64,000 bases of DNA, taken from NCBI GenBank assembly GCA_963845495.1, contig CAWJTH010000231.1:1-64000 (forward strand). The letters run 5' to 3'. Shown piece after piece: positions 8,947-17,115 of this stretch. The notes under the pieces were generated by a model. It saw only the letters and a program-made list of their open reading frames with translations, was not told where the DNA came from and searched no databases. Position numbers and translations under genes: made by a program. The first letter of the stretch is position 1. Each line of letters begins with the position of its first letter. This stretch comes from JAZKFT01 sp963845495. Its GTDB lineage: Bacteria; Bacteroidota; Bacteroidia; Chitinophagales; Chitinophagaceae.

Positions 8947-10092
8947 TCACTTTTCCACAATTTTCAAGTATTTGATAATTTTTTCAGGGTCAAAATCCCT
9001 ATCAACCGATGGTAAATAAATATCAAACGCCTCGGCACGCAGTTTTTTTGCAAATTGCTCGCTAAAAAAATAATTGCCGTCTTTTATCACATAATTCAAA
9101 ATAAAAAATCTGTACGCTTCCCGCATAAACCGTATTTCATCGGCCTTAAGTGGGTTTACTTTGTGGTACTCACCTAAAAAAATCAAAAAACGGTCTTCCA
9201 TCATCGGAGCGATTGTGTAACTGAAAGTTGGTTGATCGCCTTCGTTACGTACCACCCGTGCGAAAAAATAAAAATCCATGATGCGGCTGCTCATGCGGAA
9301 CCAGTCGTAATCCCAACGGCTAAATAATTCTTGCTTATTGATGACAGAAAAATTGCCGATGTTCCAATCAATAAAAACGGGAATTGTCTCAAAAGAAGCG
9401 GCATTTAATTTAAGGCGGTTCTTTAAAAATTGTTCGCAGTGGTATTTTACAAGATCGGCGTGCATGCGACTGCCAAACTTTTTTTCGTCTGTTTTCACCT
9501 GCTCCAACAATGCGTTGATATCAGTACGAAGCGTTTTGGTGCTTTTTGGCAACACATTACGGATACGACCACACGCTAAATGAAATTTGCCGATCTGTTT
9601 GCCGAAGCTTTTGATGTCGCTTATTTCCAAACGGGCGGGCAAGTGCTGCATTACACGGGTAGGATTATAAAACACTACCCACATATCCACTTTGTCCTTT
9701 TTATAACGGAAAGTATAAACGCGGTTGTTTTTAAGTAGACTTTTACCGATCAAATTCTCGAATGGGTACAGTAAATTGTTGCTTAACGCCTGTATAATAC
9801 GGTGATCCTCTTTAAAATATTCGTATTTGCCAAAGCTGCTAAGCTTGGCAATTACAAAATCTTCATCTTCAAACGTAATTTTAACCACACGGTTGGTGGA
9901 AACAAGTACGCTCAAATCCTCAAATTTTGTAATTTTTCTTGAAGGGTCGTAACCTTCCCACGCTTTACGTATAATTTCTTCAAAATGAATCATAGCACGG
10001 TTGGTTGCCCTTTTCAAAGCAGAAGTTCTTACAGCACTGTTGGTATTTTTTTTGTGTTGTATCAAAGGTTGTGATGTTGTTATTTTAGTCAT
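8947..10092 (-). CDS. APH-fold phosphotransferase-like protein
   Basis: 381 residues, cytoplasmic, with no membrane segment. The C-terminal half has the layout of aminoglycoside/choline kinase-like proteins: FIDWNIGNFSVI stands where these kinases have HGDxxxxN, and RWDYDWFRMSSRIMDFYFF where they have the metal-binding D. The usual His is absent, so activity is uncertain. The N-terminal half (LSVLVSTNRVVKITFEDEDF) resembles the small nucleotide-binding lobe. It lies 88 bp downstream of, and on the same strand as, the GlnA/PuuA-like gene, so the two could be one operon. The substrate is unknown. Confidence 0.6.
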   Translation of the reverse strand: MTKITTSQPLIQHKKNTNSAVRTSALKRATNRAMIHFEEIIRKAWEGYDPSRKITKFEDLSVLVSTNRVVKITFEDEDFVIAKLSSFGKYEYFKEDHRIIQALSNNLLYPFENLIGKSLLKNNRVYTFRYKKDKVDMWVVFYNPTRVMQHLPARLEISDIKSFGKQIGKFHLACGRIRNVLPKSTKTLRTDINALLEQVKTDEKKFGSRMHADLVKYHCEQFLKNRLKLNAASFETIPVFIDWNIGNFSVINKQELFSRWDYDWFRMSSRIMDFYFFARVVRNEGDQPTFSYTIAPMMEDRFLIFLGEYHKVNPLKADEIRFMREAYRFFILNYVIKDGNYFFSEQFAKKLRAEAFDIYLPSVDRDFDPEKIIKYLKIVEK

Positions 10093-10102
10093 TATTGTTT
10101 TT

Positions 10103-10173
10103 TGAGCCTTAAGCTTAAAGCCACAAGCTGCAAGTCAAGCTACAAAAGCTTATAGCTCAGAGCTGACAGCTCA
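10103..10173. repeat. AGCT-rich low-complexity spacer repeat
   Basis: Eight AGCT tetramers within about 70 bases, in variants such as AAGCTTAAAG, CAAGCTGCAAG and CAGAGCTGACAGCTC. It fills the gap between two same-strand genes and can fold on itself. It belongs to the class of wordlike spacer repeats seen across this window. Confidence 0.7.
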
Positions 10174-10179
10174 AAGCTT

Positions 10180-11541
10180 TTATATAATTTCAAAATATCT
10201 TTTCATTTCCCAGTCGGTAACTTGGGTCATAAACTGTCGCCATTCCCAAAGTCTGGTTTCAGCAAAATGCTGGGTAAATGTTTCTCCAAATAGTTCTGCA
10301 GCAATTGGTGAATTTTTCATAACCGTAGCTGCCTCAAAAAGATTAGCGGGCAGTTTTCCATTTTTTTTGTCTAGATAAGCATTGCCAACCGAAGGTTTTA
10401 TCTCCAATGCCAATTTGTGTTTGATGCCATATAAACCCGATGCAAGCGAAGCCGCAATAGCTAAATAAGGATTACTGTCGCTGCCCGGCACACGCATTTC
10501 AACTCGCGTATTTTTGGCCGAAGGCCGTAAAATACGAATGGCAGCCGTACGGTTATCGAATGCCCAGGTAAGTGTAACGGGTGCCCAAGCGCCTTCAACC
10601 AAGCGTTTAAAACTATTGATGGTTGGTGCGTACATTGGTAAAATATGTGGCAAGCAATACAATTGCCCAGCAATATAATGACGCATTACATCACTTATAC
10701 CATCCTCATTATCAGCATTGTAGAAAAGATTTTTCGTTTGTCCTTCATTCCACAAACTTTGGTGGATATGGCCGCTGCAACCAGGCAAATCTTTATTCCA
10801 CTTTGCCATAAACGAAGCCATAATACCATGCTTATACGCAATTTCTTTTACCGCGGTTTTAAACAAAATAGCTTTATCGGCTGCTTGCAACGTTTCATCG
10901 TGGGCAATGGCAGCTTCATAAACGCCAGGGCCGGTTTCGGTATGCAGCCCTTCTAACGGAATATTGAATTTGCCCAACAAATAAAAAAGGTCGTAATAAA
11001 AATCGCTTTGCATGCTCGGCCTTAAAAGGGAATAACCAAACATGCCCGGCGTAAGCGGTTGTGGGTTTGAATAATTTTTATCAGCAAGGCTTTGAGGCGT
11101 TTCTTTGAAGTTGAACCATTCAAATTCCTGTGCAAACCGTGCCGTAAAACCCATGGAAGCGGCCTGGGAAGTAATTCGTTTTAATAAACTTCTTGGGCAA
11201 ACAGGTAAATCATTTCCATCGGCGGCACTAAAATCGGCCAAAAAAAATGGAACATCGTCTTGCCAAGGAATGGTACGAAAGGTAGATAAATCGATGCGGC
11301 ATATTTTATCGGGATAACCTGAATGCCAACCGGTTGTGGTGATATTTTGGTCGTAGCAAACATCAGCGCTATCCCAGCCAAATACCACATCGCAAAATCC
11401 GATGCCGCTTTCAAGGGTATCTTTTAATTTTTGGGTGCTGATTATTTTGCCCCGCAACACGCCGTCAATATCAGCAAAAGCAAATTTTATTTTATCGCTG
11501 CCGTGTTTTTGTAAGTAATTTAAAATTGTTTCTGTAGTCAT
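10180..11541 (-). CDS. Glutamine synthetase-family ligase, GlnA/PuuA-like
   Basis: 453 residues with the type I catalytic fold: FAQEFEWFNF (136-145), GPGVYE (204-209), GCSGHIHQS (254-262), NSFKRLVEGAWAPVT (309-323), DNRTAAIRI and VPGSDSNPY. The NS(F/Y)KRLV...TWAxDNRTA pattern is more typical of gamma-glutamyl-amine or polyamine ligases and GlnA-like proteins than of housekeeping GSI. It has no adenylylation-type tyrosine loop that I can identify. An amino-acid permease is divergent 650 bp away and an APH-like protein lies downstream, so uptake and gamma-glutamylation of an amine is plausible, but inferred. Confidence 0.85.
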   Translation of the reverse strand: MTTETILNYLQKHGSDKIKFAFADIDGVLRGKIISTQKLKDTLESGIGFCDVVFGWDSADVCYDQNITTTGWHSGYPDKICRIDLSTFRTIPWQDDVPFFLADFSAADGNDLPVCPRSLLKRITSQAASMGFTARFAQEFEWFNFKETPQSLADKNYSNPQPLTPGMFGYSLLRPSMQSDFYYDLFYLLGKFNIPLEGLHTETGPGVYEAAIAHDETLQAADKAILFKTAVKEIAYKHGIMASFMAKWNKDLPGCSGHIHQSLWNEGQTKNLFYNADNEDGISDVMRHYIAGQLYCLPHILPMYAPTINSFKRLVEGAWAPVTLTWAFDNRTAAIRILRPSAKNTRVEMRVPGSDSNPYLAIAASLASGLYGIKHKLALEIKPSVGNAYLDKKNGKLPANLFEAATVMKNSPIAAELFGETFTQHFAETRLWEWRQFMTQVTDWEMKRYFEII

Positions 11542-12193
11542 GTAATAAATGGGAAATGATAACGATATGAAAAATGTTTTTTATAAGACGAAAAATGAAC
11601 ACCAAACGTTTCGAATCTTCTTAAATAAATTTATTTTTCAATTATAAAGTAGTCTTAAGCATATCGTTGTTCTGATAGTGATACCTACAAATTGACAAAT
11701 AATTTGGCAAAAAACCTTTTTATTTTTTTGCAAATCCAAGCCCGGCAAACGCATTTGCCATATTTAATTATTGCATAATGTTATAATATTTTCAGAAAAA
11801 GCTAAAAAAATGTTATTTACAAATTAAAAAATAATCTTTTTTGCTTTTGTTGTATTGTTTTTTATGCCAAGTACGAAAAAAAATTAAGTTTAAAGCAACC
11901 GGTATAAAAATGAGATTTACGTAAATTTTTTGTTAAGTTCCTTATTTTCATAAGGTTATTTTGCTAAGAAAATAAAATGCACATCTTTCAAGGCTTTGTA
12001 TGACTGATAACTGGTGATTTTTTGTGTATGTATGGCTTTAAATTTAATATTTATAATTACTGACTTTAGATGTAAAAATCCTGTACCAGTTGATTTATTT
12101 TTAGTTTTTAGCTTTTATTCTGCACTTACAATTTTTTAAACAAACATAAATCCATATTTTGCCCAATCAATATTTTTAAACTAACTACTAACT
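11542..12193. promoter_or_regulatory. Long AT-rich divergent intergenic region
   Basis: 652 bases between the GlnA-like gene (minus) and the permease (plus). Very AT-rich with no open frame of note, no tRNA and no clear hairpin. It must contain promoters for both genes, but I cannot assign boxes with confidence; CATATTTTGCC at about 12154 is only a partial match to the phylum's -7 element. Confidence 0.4.
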
Positions 12194-13669
12194 ATGAGTT
12201 TATTTGTAAAAAAGCCATTAGAAATGTTGATGGCAGAGGCTGGTGATTCGGAAAAAGGGCTAAAGCGAACATTAAGCGCTGGTTCGTTAGTGGCCCTGGG
12301 AATTGGTGCCATTATCGGCGCAGGTTTATTTGTAAGAACTGCATCTGCCGCTGCTCAAAATGCTGGACCCGCAGTAACAATAGGTTTTATTGTTGCTGCC
12401 ATAGGCTGTGCTTTAGCTGGCTTGTGCTATGCTGAATTATCCTCGTCCATCCCTATTTCTGGAAGCGCTTACACATATACTTATGCTACCATGGGCGAAC
12501 TGTTGGCATGGATAATCGGTTGGGATTTAGTGTTGGAATATGCAGTGGGCGCAGCAACGGTTGGTATTGCTTGGAGCGAATATCTAAATAATCTTTTAGT
12601 ACAAGTGCTACATGTAAGCCCCATACCTTACGAATGGAGCCATTCGCCTTTTGAACATGCTGCCAACGGTTTACATGGCATTGTGAACCTTCCGGCCTTA
12701 TTTATTGTGGCACTAATTAGTTTGTTGCTTATAAAAGGAACATCAGAATCAGCCTTTGTAAACGCCATTATTGTTATTACCAAGGTTAGTATTGTAATTC
12801 TTATTATCGTTTTTGGATGGGGATTTATAAATCCTGCTAATCACGTTCCTTACATACCGCCTGCAGTTGCCGGTGGTTATACCGATTCTCAAGGCGTAAA
12901 CCACAATTTTGGGGGCATAATGGGCATTTTAGGAGCGGCAGGAACCGTATTTTTTGCTTTTATTGGTTTTGATGCGGTAAGTACTGCTGCGCAAGAAACC
13001 AAAAACCCAAAAACTGCAATGCCCATTGGCATTTTAGGTTCATTGGCTATTTGTACGGTATTGTATATTTTATTTGCCCACGTATTAACAGGCCTTGCCC
13101 CAATCGAGTTTTTTAGAACGGTCGGAAAAGAAGCATCAGTTGCATCTGCAATTAACCACTTTATGCCTGGTTATGAATGGTTGGGCAAATTGGTGACGGT
13201 TGCTATTCTTGCAGGTTTTTCTTCGGTAATATTGGTGATGTTGCTTGGCCAAAGCCGGGTATTTTATAGCATGAGCAAAGACGGCCTTTTGCCAAAGATG
13301 TTTAGCGACGTTCACCCCAAATTTAAAACACCTTATAAAGCCAACTTGATTATATTGGTTTTGGTAGGTTTGTTTGCTGGGTTTGTTCCAGGAGACATTG
13401 TGGGCGACATGACCAGTATTGGTACATTGTTTGCCTTTATATTGGTTTGCGCAGCAGTTATCATTTTAAGAAAAACCGAACCAGGTTTAAAGCGTGAATT
13501 TAAGACACCGCTTGTGCCAGTCGTTCCAATTTTGGGCATTATAGTTTGCGCCGCTATGATTTTAGGTTTAGGCTGGACAAACTGGTTGCGCTTATTTGGT
13601 TGGTTAGCAATTGGGTTTGTTGTATATTTTGGCTACAGCCGAAAAAATAGCAAGTTGAATAATCGATAA
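12194..13669 (+). CDS. APC-superfamily amino acid permease, cationic amino acid transporter type
   Basis: 491 residues, inner membrane, about 12 spans. The first helix carries GIGAIIGAGLFV, the APC substrate-binding glycine motif; later segments include FFAFIGFDAVSTAAQETKNP, characteristic of the CAT/YfnA branch, and GQSRVFYSMSKDGLLP. Proton-coupled uptake of an amino acid is the family role; specificity cannot be read. It is transcribed divergently from the GlnA-like ligase and ends at a strong bidirectional terminator. Confidence 0.9.
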   Translation: MSLFVKKPLEMLMAEAGDSEKGLKRTLSAGSLVALGIGAIIGAGLFVRTASAAAQNAGPAVTIGFIVAAIGCALAGLCYAELSSSIPISGSAYTYTYATMGELLAWIIGWDLVLEYAVGAATVGIAWSEYLNNLLVQVLHVSPIPYEWSHSPFEHAANGLHGIVNLPALFIVALISLLLIKGTSESAFVNAIIVITKVSIVILIIVFGWGFINPANHVPYIPPAVAGGYTDSQGVNHNFGGIMGILGAAGTVFFAFIGFDAVSTAAQETKNPKTAMPIGILGSLAICTVLYILFAHVLTGLAPIEFFRTVGKEASVASAINHFMPGYEWLGKLVTVAILAGFSSVILVMLLGQSRVFYSMSKDGLLPKMFSDVHPKFKTPYKANLIILVLVGLFAGFVPGDIVGDMTSIGTLFAFILVCAAVIILRKTEPGLKREFKTPLVPVVPILGIIVCAAMILGLGWTNWLRLFGWLAIGFVVYFGYSRKNSKLNNR

Positions 13670-13686
13670 TTTTTGCCAAAAAATAC

Positions 13687-13729
13687 AAAAAAGCGGCTGT
13701 TGCAATTGTAACAGCCGCTTTTTTTGCTA
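13687..13729. terminator. Bidirectional terminator between permease and Uma2 gene
   Basis: AAAAAAGCGGCTGTT / AACAGCCGCTTTTTTT hairpin with a short loop between two convergent genes; A and T runs on each side suit both directions. Confidence 0.9.
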
Positions 13730-13740
13730 ACGGAACAATC

Positions 13741-14325
13741 TTAAAACACATCTTCCGTATCAATCACCATTTCCGGGAACATGGTGGGTGAAACCTTATC
13801 GCCTTTTACATGAATTTTTGTAAGCTGGTATTTACCGTTTTCAAGCGCAAAAGCCAGAATATCATCATGTTCAGGCTGCACAATCCAATATTCCAAAACG
13901 CCATTTTGCTGGTACAGTTCAAATTTATCCTGCATTTCCAATTTAGAATTGCCGGGCGAAAGTATTTCAATAATCCAATCGGGCGCACCAATGCAGCCGC
14001 GGCGGTCAATTTTAGATGGGTCGCAAATCACGCAAATATCTGGCTGCACCACGGTTAAAATGTCGTTGTTGTCCGTGCTTTTTTTGTTGTCCAACAAGCG
14101 TACATCATAAGGGGCTACGCGAACTTGGCAGCTTTTTCTCTTAAAAAATAAAGAAATTTCAGTAGATAATGAATTTGAAATCCGCTGATGCCTATCCAAC
14201 GGTGCCGGGCTCATTTTTTTTATCCAACCTTTCAGTAGCTCAACACGGTCGTTAAAAGTCCAGGTAAGATAATCGGCATAGCTATATTGTTTGTTTAGGT
14301 CTAGCTGGTTAAAGTCGGTTATCAT
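13741..14325 (-). CDS. Uma2-family (DUF820) PD-(D/E)xK nuclease-like protein
   Basis: About 194 residues. Family pattern visible: YADYLTW and VELLKGWI near the N-terminus, MSPAPLDRHQRI, QPDICVI, PDWIIEILSPGN, and a catalytic lysine in DKFELYQQNGVLEYWIV. Uma2 proteins have a restriction-endonuclease fold; their function is not established, though they are common in multicopy in Bacteroidota and cyanobacteria. A relative lies at 18608-19141. I prefer the ATG at 14325 (MITDFNQ) over the ORF start six codons upstream. Confidence 0.85.
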   Translation of the reverse strand: MITDFNQLDLNKQYSYADYLTWTFNDRVELLKGWIKKMSPAPLDRHQRISNSLSTEISLFFKRKSCQVRVAPYDVRLLDNKKSTDNNDILTVVQPDICVICDPSKIDRRGCIGAPDWIIEILSPGNSKLEMQDKFELYQQNGVLEYWIVQPEHDDILAFALENGKYQLTKIHVKGDKVSPTMFPEMVIDTEDVF

Positions 14326-14383
14326 GCAAAATAATTTATTCAAAGCTAATCAAATAAGGCTACATCTTACATTTGCAGCCCAA

Positions 14384-14468
14384 GTTAGGTCATTGGGTAA
14401 TCAAAGTCAATAGGGCATTATGAATTAGGCATTTGTAAATGCCCCTAATGCTAATTGACTTAATGACC
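14384..14468. repeat. Imperfect inverted repeat upstream of yebC
   Basis: GGTCATTGGGTAATCAA and TTGACTTAATGACC flank a core GGCATTTGTAAATGCC, forming a large imperfect hairpin made of recurring ATTA/CATTA words. It lies between divergent genes, so it is not simply a terminator. Confidence 0.65.
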
Positions 14469-14512
14469 ATAAAACAAATCATAATTCTCAAATCATAAAA
14501 TCGTAATTTATT

Positions 14513-15235
14513 ATGGGTCGCATATTTGAAGTAAGAAAAAGCAGCATGTTTGCCCGCTGGGATAAAATGGCCAAAAACTTTACCCGCATCGGTAAGGAAA
14601 TTATTATAGCCGTAAAAGCTGGCGGTTCTGATCCTAACGGCAATGCAGCCTTGCGGCGCTGTTACCAAAATGCCCGCAGTGTGGGCATGCCAAAAGATAG
14701 GGTAGAAGCTGCCATTAAAAGGGCGATGGGAAAAGAATTGGTTAATTACGACGAAATTTTATACGAAGGTTACGGTCCGCATGGCGTAGCCATTTTAGTA
14801 GAAACGGCAACTGACAACCATGTTCGCACAGTGGCTAATGTAAAATCAATTTTTAACAAAGGTGGAGGCACATTGGGCAACAGCAACTCGGTAAGTTTTC
14901 AGTTCAAAAAAATGGGTGTGTTTAAATTGAACCCTGCGGGATTGGATGCCGAAGAATTGGAATTAGAATTGATTGATGCAGGTTTGGATGAACTGGGCGA
15001 AGGAACCGGCGAAAATGGGGAAGAAGTGTTGGTTCTTCGCTGTGCTTTTACTGATTTCGGTAATCTGCAACACGCATTAGACGAAAAGAAAATCGTTCCC
15101 ATAAGCGCAGAATTAGAATGGATACCCACAACAACGGTTTCATTACCCGAAGACCAAGCGGAAGAAGTTTTAAAATTGGTTGATAAATTGGAACAAGACG
15201 AAGATGTCCAGAAAGTGTTCTACAATTTGGCGTAG
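14513..15235 (+). CDS. yebC: YebC/PmpR-family (TACO1-like) protein
   Basis: 240 residues, the normal length. Starts MGRIFEVRKSSMFARWDKMA, the family's signature N-terminus, with KNFTRIGKEI, GKELVNYDEILYEGYGPHG and LEWIPTTTVSLPEDQ later. The family has been described as DNA-binding regulators and, more recently, as ribosome-associated factors that relieve stalling. Single gene facing ridA. Confidence 0.95.
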   Translation: MGRIFEVRKSSMFARWDKMAKNFTRIGKEIIIAVKAGGSDPNGNAALRRCYQNARSVGMPKDRVEAAIKRAMGKELVNYDEILYEGYGPHGVAILVETATDNHVRTVANVKSIFNKGGGTLGNSNSVSFQFKKMGVFKLNPAGLDAEELELELIDAGLDELGEGTGENGEEVLVLRCAFTDFGNLQHALDEKKIVPISAELEWIPTTTVSLPEDQAEEVLKLVDKLEQDEDVQKVFYNLA

Positions 15236-15245
15236 TATAAAAACA

Positions 15246-15315
15246 AATTCAAAAGTTAAAAGTAAAAAAAACACGACAAGAAATCATGTCTATTTTTACT
15301 TTTTACTTTTGAATT
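15246..15315. repeat. Convergent hairpin repeat
   Basis: AATTCAAAAGTTAAAAGTA on the left pairs with TACTTTTTACTTTTGAATT on the right, around a ~25-base centre, between the convergent yebC and ridA genes. Its arms are made of the word AAAAGT(A/T). It probably ends both transcripts. Confidence 0.75.
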
Positions 15316-15320
15316 CTTAA

Positions 15321-15701
15321 TCATTTCATCGCCGTCATCGTTATCTCAACATGCACATTTCGGGGAAGTCCTTTCACAGCCACGGTTTCCCGGGCTGGCG
15401 CATCCGCTGTGAAATATTCCCCATAAATTTCATTTACAGCGGTAAATAATTGCATATCGCTTAAAAAAATGGTGGTTTTAACTACATCGGCAAAACTAAA
15501 ATCGGCAGCCTCCAATATGGCATGCAAATTTTGCATCACTTGTGTCGTTTCGTCTTGAATGGTAGCATTGTTTAACTCATTTGTATGGGGTTTTAGAGCT
15601 ATCTGCCCTGAAATAAATAGCATATTGCCTGCCAAAATTGCTTGGTTGTAAGGCCCAATAGGCGCTGGGGCATTATTGGTTTGTATAATTTTTTTAGCCA
15701 T
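15321..15701 (-). CDS. ridA: RidA-family reactive enamine/imine deaminase
   Basis: 126 residues. RidA hydrolyses 2-aminoacrylate and related enamines made by PLP enzymes. Visible features: PIGPYNQAILAGNMLFISGQ near the N-terminus, FADVVKTTIFLSDM, and the APARETVAV segment with the arginine that binds the substrate carboxylate, followed by VHVEITMTA. Cytosolic trimer in the family. Convergent with yebC. Confidence 0.93.
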   Translation of the reverse strand: MAKKIIQTNNAPAPIGPYNQAILAGNMLFISGQIALKPHTNELNNATIQDETTQVMQNLHAILEAADFSFADVVKTTIFLSDMQLFTAVNEIYGEYFTADAPARETVAVKGLPRNVHVEITMTAMK

Positions 15702-15873
15702 TTTTATTAATATTTATTAAAATTTATGCGTCGAAAATAGCACTTTCGCCCGAAAAGGCTTTTTACTACAAAAATTTACTAACATAATGCAGAAATTTAA
15801 TTTGTTGGCATGATTTTAAAGTAGAATATTATAACAAACAATATGGATATAAACTTTCCCAATATATAAATAC

Positions 15874-16569
15874 ATGACACATATTTTAAACATTGATACA
15901 GCGCTTGAAAATGGTTTTGTTGGGCTTTCACTTAATGATGCGGTAATTGCTTGCCAAAGTAGTGCCGACCAAAAAGAGCATGCATCTTTTTTACAACCTG
16001 CGGTACGGCAATTAATGTACGACGCTGGAAAAACGATGGCCGATATTGATGCCGTGGCCGTGGCTATTGGGCCAGGTTCATACACTGGTTTACGGGTTGG
16101 TTTAGCAAGTGCAAAAGGTTTTAGCTATGCATTGCAAAAACCATTGATAGCAATAAATACATTAAAAATAATTGCATTGGCAACTTTAGAAGCTGCCGTC
16201 CAGCAAAATATAAACATAGAAAATATTATTTTTTGCCCAATGATAGATGCTCGTAGGATGGAGGTATTTGCCGCAATATTTGATAGCTCATTAAACATGG
16301 TGGAAGAACCTAAAGCAATAATATTGGATGAAAACAGTTTTTTTAATATGTTAGAAAAAAGTAAAATAATTTTTTCAGGCAATGGAATGAAAAAATTTAA
16401 TAATATTTGCCAACACCCAAATGCAATCTTTATTGATGCAAAGCATGAAGTTTCGCATTTAGCTAAATTGGCATCGGCAGCCTACCACGAACAACATTTT
16501 GCCGATGTTGCTTATTTAGAACCCTTTTATGCCAAAGCATTCCATTCAACACAAATCATTAAGGATTAA
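15874..16569 (+). CDS. tsaB: tRNA threonylcarbamoyladenosine biosynthesis protein TsaB
   Basis: 231 residues, ASKHA fold. N-terminal ILNIDTALENGFVGLS and AVAIGPGSYTGLRVGLASAKG are TsaB hallmarks, followed by CPMIDARRMEVFAAIFD. TsaB scaffolds TsaD and TsaE, which attach threonylcarbamoyl to A37 of ANN-decoding tRNAs; those partners are not in this window. Starts at the ATG at 15874 after an AT-rich leader. Confidence 0.93.
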   Translation: MTHILNIDTALENGFVGLSLNDAVIACQSSADQKEHASFLQPAVRQLMYDAGKTMADIDAVAVAIGPGSYTGLRVGLASAKGFSYALQKPLIAINTLKIIALATLEAAVQQNINIENIIFCPMIDARRMEVFAAIFDSSLNMVEEPKAIILDENSFFNMLEKSKIIFSGNGMKKFNNICQHPNAIFIDAKHEVSHLAKLASAAYHEQHFADVAYLEPFYAKAFHSTQIIKD

Positions 16570-16673
16570 TATTTTATTTTAATTATAGCTTAATTAATTT
16601 TACAAAATAATACAAATAAACTTTTTACTTATTTATCCAATATGGATAATTTATCACATAAAAAAAATATACC

Positions 16674-17015
16674 ATGAGCACAAGCAGCGGTACATTCCTT
16701 ATAAAAACATCAGGAGACGCAGAAGCGATTTCAGTGGATTTACTAGAGTTAAAAAAAGCCGATCTGATTATCAGGGCACTTAACCACAAGCTTAGGCTTG
16801 CGATTTTGAAACTGTTAGCAGATAGGCCAAAGTCGCCAGTTACTTCAATTTATGTAAAATTGAAGCTAGAACAGTCTGTAGCTTCCCAGCATTTGGCCAT
16901 TTTACGCCGTGCAGGGATAGTAAAAGCAGAACGCGAAGGGAAGTTTATTTATTATAGCATTGACGTTGATAGGATTCTAGAAATCCAAAAAACGGCCAAA
17001 AGCCTACTGGATTAA
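16674..17015 (+). CDS. ArsR/SmtB-family winged-helix repressor
   Basis: 113 residues. The winged helix runs from about 30 to 105, with RALNHKLRLAILKLL, a recognition region EQSVASQHLAILRRAGIV and wing AEREGKFIYYSI. There is no cysteine at all, so it cannot use the two-Cys switch of sulfur-sensing BigR/SqrR nor a cysteine metal site. It lies 100 bp upstream of a persulfide dioxygenase-like gene on the same strand but is separated from it by a hairpin and a promoter-like element. A role in controlling that gene is an inference from position. Confidence 0.88.
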   Translation: MSTSSGTFLIKTSGDAEAISVDLLELKKADLIIRALNHKLRLAILKLLADRPKSPVTSIYVKLKLEQSVASQHLAILRRAGIVKAEREGKFIYYSIDVDRILEIQKTAKSLLD

Positions 17016-17039
17016 AATGTTCGATTTTTATTGCATTTT

Positions 17040-17066
17040 AAGCAGCCTGTTGCGGTGGGCTGCTTT
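17040..17066 (+). terminator. Terminator-like hairpin after the ArsR gene
   Basis: AAGCAGCC and GGGCTGCTTTT form a stem with a ~9-base loop and a short, interrupted T tract. Confidence 0.55.
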
Positions 17067-17091
17067 TGCTTTTCCATAACCGAAGTTGAAG

Positions 17092-17099
17092 TATTTTTG
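17092..17099 (+). promoter_or_regulatory. Bacteroidota -7 type promoter element
   Basis: TATTTTTG fits the TAnnTTTG element of Bacteroidota primary sigma promoters and lies 17 bases before the start codon of the MBL/rhodanese gene. A TTTG at 17065-17068 is the nearest -33 candidate, with a slightly long spacing. Confidence 0.45.
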
Positions 17100-17115
17100 C
17101 AGTAAATTAATACCG

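Noticed and set aside
11542..12193. Riboswitch upstream of the permease
   Set aside because: The 650-base spacer is AT-rich and I could find no stable stem or known aptamer signature.
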